In this document: piece after piece, positions 54,743 to 64,000 of the stretch
How positions within the stretch are numbered: position 1 is the first letter of the stretch
Layout of the letters: each line of letters begins with the position of its first letter
Assembly (NCBI GenBank): GCA_022266195.1
Contig: WHVY01000004.1
Span: 8,883,501 to 8,947,500, forward strand
Source: Tetranychus cinnabarinus
Lineage: Eukaryota > Arthropoda > Arachnida > Trombidiformes > Tetranychidae
Direction of reading: 5' to 3'
Length of the DNA stretch: 64,000 bases
Program-made: the position numbers and the translations under genes
The notes under the pieces: model-generated
What the model saw: only the letters and a program-made list of their open reading frames with translations
Database searches by the model: none
What the model was told of the DNA's origin: nothing

Positions 54743-56963
54743 TGAAAAAATTGACAAACTTGTCGAGCTTAAACTAAACCCAAAACTTAACGGCTCAAAT
54801 GATTACTTAACCCGAGGGTAGACACTATCTGACCATGGAATTAAAAGGAAATCTGAAATAGATTGATCCATTGATCATGACCATTAGAAGAATCAAAATA
54901 TTGAATTAAGGTAAAAATCAGTGTTGAGTTGTTTCAATCCTTTTCTCGTTTCCTTCCCATGACCAACTTTGAATGTACCCTGAGGAAAGGTTATTTAAGC
55001 CGTTAATTTGGATCTTAATGATGATGTTTCCGTATTAATAGGATTGCTGATTCACAATTTGATTTGTTGCTGTAACCAACGATTGACAAGTTTACAATCA
55101 ACTTGTATCATCAAAAGGAAACAAACGTTTTTTTCAAGGTTTGTTCAAAATCACCGCCAATTCAGGTGACTTGTAAAGCTCAATCCACTCAACATTATTT
55201 ACCCAAATTATGAAATACCAGAAATATAATGAGACAAAATGGGAGAACCAGAAAAAAAACCAGAAATTCAAGACGATCTCTTACTAATTGCTATTGATGG
55301 ATAAATCAATATTTAAACAATGAACCTTTTCCAAATGTAAAGAGCATTTAATTGACCACAAGAGTTGAATTGTTTTCTCATAATTTGAAAAATCAATTGA
55401 ATCAACAGATTATCACAATTTATTGAATATAAGTCAACCTGGTATAATGTCAAGGATTAGACTGCAAGACACAATTAAGACTGATTGGGAAAAGTAAATT
55501 GTGCCTTAAATTGTCCTCAAACCAAAATAGCATTATTAACGATTATTTCCCACTAATTTTAATTAATAAATTACTTTATTATGAAGCACAATTAGATGTT
55601 GAATTGATAAACTAAATAATAATGATTATCCAAAAATGAAAAATCAAAGATCAAGATCATTCTCTTTTCAATTATATTCAAGTTAATTGCAATGTTCAAC
55701 TTTCAATTGTTGATTGTTTCACACTTGAAAAATGTAAATCATGAAAGTGAAACCATCAACTGATTCTGAAAGACAACCAATCTTTTGTATCAACAGTGAA
55801 AATGTCGATTAACACTTTGAATCCATTTTTTAGATGATTAAGTTAATAAAGAAAGGTTTCAAATTAAATTGAAGATCAATAAAAAGTTGGTTAAATGGTA
55901 ACAATTTGTGTATTAAATGATATAATCAATGGTGAGAAGGAGAAGAAGAAAAAAAGGCCGAAGAAATCAAATTAATCTTCTTCCTCTTTGCCTTGCTTGC
56001 TTGTGATTTGATTTTTGATCGACTTTTGATTATTGATTAACCGCTGATTCAGAATGGATTAGTTGCCATCAAACGCATGGATTGACCTTTAAATTGATCA
56101 AATTGTTCTGAATCAAATTATTGTCCGGATTGGTTTGCTGATTGTAGTTTAGTTGACAGTTTTTTTTATGGCCAATCTCACTTAACTTGGTTCCATTGAA
56201 GCTAATTAAATACTGGTTAGTATTTTGTGCAATCAACAATTAACCAGATAAATGTTGGTATATTAAAGTGCCTAAAAAATCAGTGATATTCATTAATTGA
56301 TAAAAGAGAGAAAAAGAAAATTGCAAAAGAAAATAATTGTAATTAGATTGACCATTGATCTTTCATTGTAATTGTGTTGAACAAAAAAATGGGTAAAACT
56401 CAATTGTAAATGAAACCACTTTTACCATTACTTTGTAAATGAAACCTCATAATGCAGTCAATATTGAATGCCTATTATAATAGTTGATCAACAATGAAAT
56501 AATTGGGTTAAGTTTTAAAATAACAACCAAAGGCTTTAATTGTAAATTAAATTTGTTGATTGTAGCAATCTTTCATGTTGACCTTTACCTTTTTCACCGT
56601 CTACAAACTGTTTGTCTACTCGTGATAAGGTAAAATTAATTCATAAGAGACTTTGTTTTTCCCATAATTTTGAATAATGAAATGTTGTCAGACTCAACTT
56701 GGACTCACCTTTAACCTAACTTGGCCTAATTTTACTTTCATCTCTAGTTGAAGGTTGGTCTGGTTACCTTGAAGTCTATTAAGGTAAAGATGGTCAACTT
56801 GGCAAGGTTGAAGCTTGAAGACATCTTTCATCCATTGACAAACCTGCTTCTTCAGGTTGAACCTATCTCATCAGATTAGATGCACGATTTAACATGATAT
56901 TTAAAAATATGTTACAAGTTGAGAAAATCTGGTTACACAAAGAGTTATCCCATTTCTTGACAT

Positions 56964-57355
56964 TCATGGCGTTCCTTCTGGGTCAAGATAAATTTTCAAT
57001 CTGCCTGGAGCATCACAATTCCTTGTATCAGTTATCAATTTGTGCGCTGCCATTAAATAGTCCATCGAGTGCAATTCAAGACCATGGTAGAAGTAGAGAG
57101 ATATTAAAGCTAAAAACGTAAAATTATTTAATATTAAATAACTGATAGAAAGAGAAGAAAAAGAAATCAATTTACCTTTAGGGTAATAACCATTGAGCTA
57201 CCGGTGACCTTAAACTGGAAAAAGTAAAATCCATTAAAAGTGAGAGCAAAAATGAAATCAAAATTGGAAACCAAATTAAGTCTACCTTGATAAAGACCGA
57301 TAATTATCATTGAATGAATTAAAGATGAAATAATTGGGCCAAAAAATTGAAACAT
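56964..57355 (-). other. Possible exons of a hydrophobic protein, unsupported
   Basis: Minus-strand frames code membrane-like segments (FFGPIISSLIHSMIIIGLYQ, FIFALTFNGFYFFQF, FLALISLYFYHGLELHSMDY). Possible splice sites (GTAAAT donor near 57176, TTTTTAG acceptor near 57117) do not give a continuous frame in my hands. This could be part of an unrecognised membrane protein, an old elongase fragment, or chance. Confidence 0.2.
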
Positions 57356-57647
57356 ACGTAATGTTTCACTTGCCTATGGAAGTCATGGTTTAAATTGTTG
57401 TCATTTTTAGGGAAAAATTGAAAAATGTGTTTTTCCTGGTTTATTTGGTCAATGCACATGATTTACAGAATCTGATAATTCAGTGACACATCTGACAGTA
57501 AATCATCAGGCAATTTATATATAAAATCAATCGATCTGATGAACAGTAAATCATCAGCCAATTTTAATAAAATCAATCATTTCCTTCAACATGATTTCAA
57601 GCTTGTAGCAAATTTTTTGATTACATTAAATTCAAATAATCGGTCAA

Positions 57648-58750
57648 TCATTTAATATTTTGACTAAAAAAAGATAAATAATTTTTTTTACATGAGGCAT
57701 CGTCATCCTTCTTTTTCTGAGAATATGTTTTCTTATAAAAATCTGAAAAGAGGAACCAGAAAAGGACACCGTGTGATCCGATCCAGAGGACAAAGATTTT
57801 CGGGAAATTGCATTCGCGGAACAGCAGCTGGAATGAGTGGGCTCCAATCATCACAAATTGAATCATTTGGAATGCCGTAAGGTATTTTTTCCACCAAAGA
57901 TACTTGTTCATGTGTGGACCGATTGCTGCTAATCCGTAATATGTGTACATCACCATGTGAACGATACTATTTAAGAAACCAAAGAAAGTTGCATGTCCAC
58001 CTGTCAAGAAAAAATCAAACATAATTAGATAAAAATCAACAAAGTAGATAGAGATCAGTTGAGATCAATTCACACCTTTAAATCGATAACACTTTTTTTA
58101 AAGAAAACTCAATTTCTTCCGCAACAGATACAGGTAATTATACCCGACTAATCTTGATAATAAATCAGGGAACAGCACAAGAAAATTTGAAAAGATTGTC
58201 AAAAGATGTTATCAAAGGTGTAAAGGATCGTCGAGTCAATCGGTGACTTTCACTTACCTGGGACGAATTTAACTCCCCACCAAACACTGAATGGCATGAT
58301 TCCATGATGGATAACATGAAGGGTAGAAATTTGAGAATTTTTCTTTCGAATCACGAAGAAAACGGTGTCCATAAACTCGATGAATTTTGTTAAAAAATAA
58401 AAATATGAGTTGTAGGCGACCATCATTGGCACATAATTTGTTGAATAATCAACAGGTTCACACTTGAGAGATGATCCGTTAAGCCACTGGTACCTTAATC
58501 CGTTGAAAACAAGAATAGAACTGCAAATCACCATCAAAAAGTTGTAAAAAATCATAGCACCTCTAACTTCGAAGGGTTTCCGATTCTCCATCAACCTGGG
58601 GCCCAAAATTTTCACAAAATACACATAAGATAGGCAAATGGTAATCGTCGGAAGAGGTGAATCCATGAGCGGCCACTTTTCCACCCTCGGATCCGCCGCT
58701 GACATAACGTCATGATATTTGTCGGTAAAGAAGGACGCAATGTTACTCAT
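57648..58750 (-). CDS. ELOVL family very-long-chain fatty acid elongase
   Basis: The exons (minus strand) are 58750-58258 and 58000-57648, giving 281 residues. The ATG at 58750 starts a typical ELOVL N-terminus (DPRVEKWPLMDSPLPTITIC, YFVKILGPRLMENRKPF). The catalytic histidine box is STLHVIHHG (H145, H148, H149), preceded by KFIEFMDTVFFVIRKK. Exon 2 carries NSIVHMVMYTYYGLAAIGP and TAFQMIQFVMIGAHS, all family signatures. About seven membrane helices are expected, in the endoplasmic reticulum, condensing malonyl-CoA with long-chain acyl-CoA. It resembles the ELOVL1/7 or ELOVL4 group, but the subtype and substrate cannot be fixed. The Lys-rich C-terminus lacks a clean KKxx retrieval signal. Confidence 0.95.
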
Positions 58751-60962
58751 AAGTTGAACTTTTGTTGATGAATTCCAATAAAAAAATATATATATAAATC
58801 TATAAAACCACTAAAGTTAAAATCAAACGTGCAATTTGAAAAATAAAGACTTGATTTTAAAAGTAAATTCTCTTTTTATACAAACCGAAAGAAGGCAGAC
58901 AGGCAGGGGAAAGCAATCAAGCAAAACCTCATTTCATTTCCCTTTCTTGTCTGCAAACAGCGCCTCCCTCAATCGTCACCATTCAAAACTACTTGTTGAA
59001 CCAATCAACAAATGAACAATTTCCCAAAGGATTGCTCTCAGCTGTTCCATTGATTAAAAACAACCATTAAAATACAATTAGCGGCAATTCAACATTATCT
59101 CAATATTAACTGAATATCAACCAAATATCAACTAAATATTAACTAAATATTATCAATTTTGTTTGCATGATCTGACCATTATTTCAATTGAAAGTGTTTA
59201 TTGTTTCTCCATTAAATAACCAGAAAATGTTTGTAACCAGAAAAATGTTTTTTAACCAGATTTTGTAACCAGATTTTGTGCCAACCAAAGTGAATAATTT
59301 AGTGAACAAAAAAAGTGATTTTTGACCCTCTTCACGGTGACCATCGGTGGGAAAGACCAGAGATAATTTAATAGATGAATAGATGAGAGGTTCAATGATT
59401 ATTTGCCTGGATAAACCTGATAAATAGTCCTGATGACTGGCTTAACCTTGATACATTTTGTTAAGATCAACGAGTCATAAGAAGATGAAGCTTTTTTTAA
59501 TCACTGTTTGACGGAAAGTTGATTCTGGTTTTGTTGAGTTTCCAAAAACTAATGAAATATTATTACTTTCAATTGATTAACTTTACAGAATGTAAATATT
59601 TTTACTTTAAACTTGGAATTACCAACGGACTGGTTCTTCAATTACGTTCAAAACTTGTTTTCAAAGTTGGAAAATTTTGCCTCATGATGTAATTACCATA
59701 AATAGGGCAAACCTAGAACTTTATCACTTCGAGTCCCATGTTGGAAATGTCCACATTTTACACCATCAAAACAAAATCAATTTCCCTTTCAACCAAAACA
59801 AGTGTGCAATTCCTCTGAATCCCTGAATCTATCATTAAATCATTTCAATCTCCAAATGACCAAAAATTTCAACATTAACCGAAAATCGTTCAAGTTCATT
59901 ATCAAATATAAATAAATATTCATCATAAAACTGAGTCAATATTTGCTTTTCGTGATTAAATCGTCAAAATGCTGATGTAGCCTTTAATGTTTAAAGAAAA
60001 TGAATAAATGGATGAATGAGATTCAATCAATTTGAATGATTAAAGATATGAAATCAACATTACAATATTTAAATTTGATTAATTGGAATTAACTTGATTT
60101 ATCCAGTTTTGGCTAATTCCAATTCTGATTGATTTAGATTGAAAAGGAAAAGTGAGTTAACAGTTGGCTTGAGATTGGTTTGTGTTTTTTTCCTGATCTT
60201 AATACAATCCATCAAAGGTTAACTATTAATATTTAACTTACCGTTTAAAGATAACTCTTCCTTTACCTGTGATGTTGTCAAAATTAAATAATCATCTAAT
60301 AGGAACCATGAAGATTTGACTAAAACTAAAACAATAGGCAACCCAAAATCTGGTAACGGTTAGTAGCTATTAACCAATCAACCATTTTTTGATGGACTAT
60401 TCAGTTCGAAGTTGAAACCCACGCTTAATCAACTTGAATATCAAACGATTACATGATATGCAACTTTTGACTTTACCTTATTACAGATTACATAGTTTTC
60501 TTGTACAACTCTTTACCACCTTCTGAGAGTTATCATGAAAAAAGTTACCTTATTCAGTTGGTTCAAGGAAAAAATGGTTGTTGACTTTGGGTTAAGAGGA
60601 AATATAAATCGGAACTGAACATGAACAAACATGTGTCCAAAGCTTCTTCATTTCATTGTTGATTTATTTACATTTTTTGTTACAAACAACAGATTCAATG
60701 TCTTACCTTTTCTGGATCAAAGTCAACATCTTTTCTCGGCAAACTAATTACCTTTTGTTTTAAATATGTGACACATTAAATTTGATTGGTAACAATGTTA
60801 ATCCAACGGAAGGTTTCATTTGACCTGACGATGAAGTAAAGGGTTGTCACCATTTCCTCATCAACTTCATTTCTCGGTATCATTTCAGTTGCATCAATAT
60901 CAAGATTATGTCATTGCTTAATGTTTGTTTTTACTGATTTTTGGGTAAAGTTATGATGAGAA
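58751..60962. other. Intergenic region between divergent ELOVL and membrane-protein genes
   Basis: 2.2 kb of AT-rich DNA with no gene seen. It includes the two promoters. A small run of AACTAAATATT-like repeats is at 59110-59150. Confidence 0.4.
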
Positions 60963-61583
60963 ATGGTTCCTTTTCAGTGGATATTTTTGCTGACCACAAT
61001 TCCATGGGTTTACTGTGACAATGGTTCATCTGGTGATAATAATTTGACAACACGAAACGCTGAAAGTGACCAACAACCAGTTAAACAGAATTACCAACCA
61101 ATAGTTAATTCTGAAAGTTTAAGGCCTCTGATAGTTCAACGGTATCCATATTTGGTTCCCGATGAACGTGTTTATCAACCTTATGTATACAAAGCTCCAA
61201 CCGGTATTAAATATCCTTCATGGCCGGCTCCAGTTCCCTGGCCTCCGAAATATCCTCCTGCAAAACCAGAAGAAGACAAGGAACAACTTGAAAAATCTTT
61301 TCTCAAAGTCATGTATCCTGCAATCATCATCTTTGCCCTTGGTTCCTTTTTCATTCCCCTGCTCATCATATACAACTACAAAGGTATCTACGGATTTGGT
61401 GCTGGTGGTGGACCCATTGGAGGCTGTGGTTGTGTCAAAAAAGAGGGTAAACACGAAAGATCGCGACTGGGTCGATCACACTTTATTGTTAACCTAATCA
61501 ATCTCATGGTTACCATTGAAAAGGCTTTATCTGAAGTTGAGCAAAAATTTATGACTGGGAAAAATGAACAATCCCAAAGCTGA
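60963..61583 (+). CDS. Type I membrane protein with Pro/Tyr-rich ectodomain, unknown
   Basis: A single-exon frame of 206 residues from ATG 60963. A signal peptide (MVPFQWIFLLTTIPWVYC) is followed by a Tyr/Pro-rich ectodomain of about 95 residues (RYPYLVPDERVYQPYVY, WPAPVPWPPKYPPAKPEEDK). A transmembrane helix follows (VMYPAIIIFALGSFFIPLLIIYNY), then a Gly-rich Cys patch (GFGAGGGPIGGCGC) and a basic to helical tail. A poly(A) signal is at 61796-61801. I do not recognise the family. A membrane-anchored cuticle or matrix protein would fit the composition, but this is a guess. Confidence 0.75.
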   Translation: MVPFQWIFLLTTIPWVYCDNGSSGDNNLTTRNAESDQQPVKQNYQPIVNSESLRPLIVQRYPYLVPDERVYQPYVYKAPTGIKYPSWPAPVPWPPKYPPAKPEEDKEQLEKSFLKVMYPAIIIFALGSFFIPLLIIYNYKGIYGFGAGGGPIGGCGCVKKEGKHERSRLGRSHFIVNLINLMVTIEKALSEVEQKFMTGKNEQSQS

Positions 61584-63001
61584 ATTTTCAATGAACAAAT
61601 GGTGAAATATCTGACAAATCAACATTAAATTAAAACAAAAAGCCAACCAAATTGAAATTAAATTAACATTTACAATGACTATTTATCTGTTGTTATTTAA
61701 ATTTCATCAATTTCTCGTTTTGTTGTTTCTCAAAGATTCAATGTAAATAGATGCTGACAATTTATTTACAATGTTACTTGAAGGTTCAATTGAACAATAA
61801 AAGAAACGTAAAAATGGCTTGATGAAACAATCGATTCCTATTTACCTTTATTTTAAGCAATGTAAAGTTATCAATGTTTGAAGGTTAACTTTATTAACCA
61901 TTATCCAACAATTAAATTGATTTGTGTCCAAATGTTTAACATTTACAGTTCTTTTTCCTCCTAAACTCGAAAAACTCGAAAATCAAAGTTCTCTTCTCAT
62001 CCTTTATACCCTTTGCCAAATGTAATCACACATCTCTCAGTAATCCTAATCGTTAAACAATTATCGGACAAACCATTGACCTCTAACTGTGAGCAACTGT
62101 CCTTAACCATTAATCTGCATAATTTTACTTGAAACATTATTGTGTTAACAATTTCGCTTTTCATCTTTCCTCTATTTCTTGACAGTTTACCATCCAAGGT
62201 AATTTAACCGTTAATTTGATTGTAAGGTTAACCAAGATAAAGAGTAACAACATGAACAAAAAACAAGATTCACTGTTGGATCCTCTTAATTACCATCAAT
62301 GAACCCAGACTTGAACACAATCGCGTGGCATCAGAAAAACCCTTTTTTTCTCTCTCCTTCTCTTCGGAAACAAATGCGTGTTTGATGATTGATTAACTCG
62401 GAGATAAATTAGATTCTGGTTTACGGTCAATATCCTAACTCTGGTTAGTGTCATCTTGAAACTTTCCCTTTTCAGTTTTTACTTTTATTACTTGAGAAAA
62501 CTCATTCAACTCTAAATCAACATGAAAGATAAATCGTCAATTTACTTTCAACTTGCCAAACTGTATTCAAAGAAGGAAGTTTTGTTGTTGATGTTGCCGT
62601 TGATTGTTTAACCGTCATTTTAGCCTCAAGTCAAATTGCCGTTTGATCACAGTGCAAATGTGAAAGGTTCATTTTGCTGTTCTTTTCAAGTTAACGATCT
62701 AAAAATAACCCTTTTTTCACTGATTGCTGAATAAGAAAAGGGAAAGTTTACATTAACGTAGATCAATGAACTTAAATTTGCATTATTTGATTGTTTCTTA
62801 ATTCATAGGAAACAATCTCATCTTGGAATAAATCTTTACTCAAATCATGGCTAATTATTGGATGGAGTGTTGAGATAATGTAGCAATTTAATTACATCAA
62901 ATTAAAAGCCAATTGCTATAATTATTATTGCAATGGAGTAAAAGTAAAGAGATCAAATTGAATATTGAATGTAAAATGAAATCAAATCAAAGTTTCAGAA
63001 T
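61584..63001. other. Convergent intergenic region
   Basis: It holds the AATAAA at 61796-61801 for the upstream gene and AT-rich sequence. No further gene is seen; the 66-codon minus-strand frame at 61997-62197 is not supported. Confidence 0.4.
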
Positions 63002-64000
63002 TTAGTCTAAAGAGATGAAATTGACCAAAGAATCTGCATGTTTGCCCATGTAACTTGGCCAGATTTGTTCATTGAATGAACGAACACTTGCTGTTGTGTT
63101 GGCACATTGAATTGTTTTGCGGTAAACTGTAAGTGCTCCCATCGGTCGATTGTAGGGATTGTATTCATCTTTTACTTTGCTCAGATTGATTCCAGCATAT
63201 TTAGCACATGCTTCCTCAACCAGTTCAACGTATGCATCATGATCATGACCCTTGAAACGAGCTTCTGGACCAAGTCTCAGTTTATCCTCTGTTGCTGGAG
63301 TCAAATATTTATCCAAACAGTTTTGCATACTTTTAGAGACTCGATTGACTCCTTTTGTTGCTGGAAACCAATAAGTTGTGAAAATCAAATCAATTGAACC
63401 AGGTTTAAGGGATGGAGCCAATGTGCCTGTTGAGATTACTCGTTGAACACCATCGCCATCATGAACTCCGACATGTCGACGTAACCTGTTTTCATTGATT
63501 GACTGTCTATTTTGATAGAAAGGTAAAGATGGATAATCATTTGGATAATCAAATATTGAAGGGAAAGGTGAAGTTGGAGACTGAGAAGTTGAAGATGCTT
63601 CAGGTAACTGTCCCAAAGTCTCGTATGGATCATCTGCATTTACATTATCTTGATTGTCTTGATTAAACTGGTGATCTTGAAGCCATTGTTGGCCAATTGC
63701 TGCATAATCAAGGGAAACCTTTTCCCATTGTTTATTGAATCGGGAATCATAGACGACATGGGATGAGTTGCGAGTCAATGCAATCAATTGTGTGTAAAGA
63801 GTTGAGTTAAATCTGATTGAGCAAAAGTCGGCTCTGGATGCTTGATGAACAGTTGTTCCTAATGAAACAAGTGGCAACATTTAGATAAATAAAATTCAAT
63901 TTTCCTCTTTCACTCATTTTTACCTGGAAGCACTTTGAACGGTTCCAGATTTGCTATCGATTGATTAACATTGTCACAAGTTGACAGCCAAAAAAGGAAC
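63002..64000 (-). CDS. 3' part of an unrecognised, probably secreted protein (5' partial)
   Basis: The exons (minus strand) are 64000-63924 (running off the window) and 63858-63002, giving about 311 residues visible. The junction restores Gly (VLP|GTTVHQ). The visible start, FLFWLSTCDNVNQSIANLEP, looks like the end of a signal peptide or membrane segment. Next are ADFCSIRFNSTLYTQLIALT with N-glycosylation sites, a Pro/Ser/Asp-rich linker, a dibasic RLRRH site near 63480, and a conserved-looking C-terminal domain (GSIDLIFTTYWFPATKGVNR, GHDHDAYVELVEEACAKYAG, RPMGALTVYRKTIQCANTT). Four or more Cys in the visible part fit an extracellular fold. I cannot name the family. Confidence 0.7.

Larger units (their letters stand above)
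53761..57647. other. Gene-poor AT-rich region
   Basis: I support no gene here. Short plus-strand frames at 53924-54358 look like chance. A perfect 17-bp hairpin with a 9-base loop lies at 54700-54742. On the minus strand at 56960-57360 there are hydrophobic frames with plausible splice sites, noted as a separate low-confidence feature. Confidence 0.4.

Overview
The window is nuclear DNA of a small-genome animal, most likely an arthropod and plausibly an acariform (spider-mite-like) species; the species is an inference. It is AT-rich, with GT-AG introns that are mostly 50-120 bases. Its genes are animal orthologues (ELP3, EEF2KMT, a Popeye protein, TDP1, an APLF-like factor, FITM, AMMECR1, a caspase, an ELOVL elongase, a dusky-like ZP protein). 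It also carries an intact copia-type retrotransposon and a Merlin/IS1595-like DNA transposon. Exon structures below were built by hand from splice sites and reading-frame continuity, so edges may be off by a few bases where noted.

Layout. 1-9.3 kb (+): two giant exons coding disordered Ser/Glu/Lys-rich proteins that share a short motif, perhaps alternative 3' ends of one gene. 10.5-16.8 kb (+): a secreted Gly/Asn-rich protein whose 4.9-kb intron appears to hold a complete ZP-domain gene on the same strand. 17.9-20.1 kb (+): EEF2KMT and a Popeye-domain gene. 20.5-22.8 kb (-): a seven-exon APLF-like DNA-repair gene (FHA plus PBZ finger), divergent from ELP3 (23.1-25.0 kb, +). 25-27.9 kb: a small secreted protein (-) and a mucin-like membrane protein (+). 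28.2-31.7 kb: FITM (-) divergent from TDP1 (+), which carries an N-terminal PBZ finger. 32.1-35.5 kb (-): AMMECR1 and a caspase.

36.3-53.7 kb is the unusual part: seven tandem minus-strand copies of a four-exon gene coding about 215-221 residues, a family I do not recognise. The array carries repeated fragments of the neighbouring caspase 5' end, so it grew by block duplication that took in the caspase edge. A 6.8-kb copia element with apparently identical 1,045-bp LTRs sits just upstream of copy 6. A 1.27-kb Merlin-like element interrupts exon 3 of copy 7.

53.7-64 kb is sparse: an ELOVL elongase (-), a type I membrane protein (+), and the 3' part of an unrecognised secreted protein (-) running off the right edge.

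PBZ fingers bind poly(ADP-ribose) in the known family members. The APLF-like and PBZ-TDP1 genes therefore put two candidate PAR-directed single-strand-break repair proteins within about 7 kb, which may be chance.
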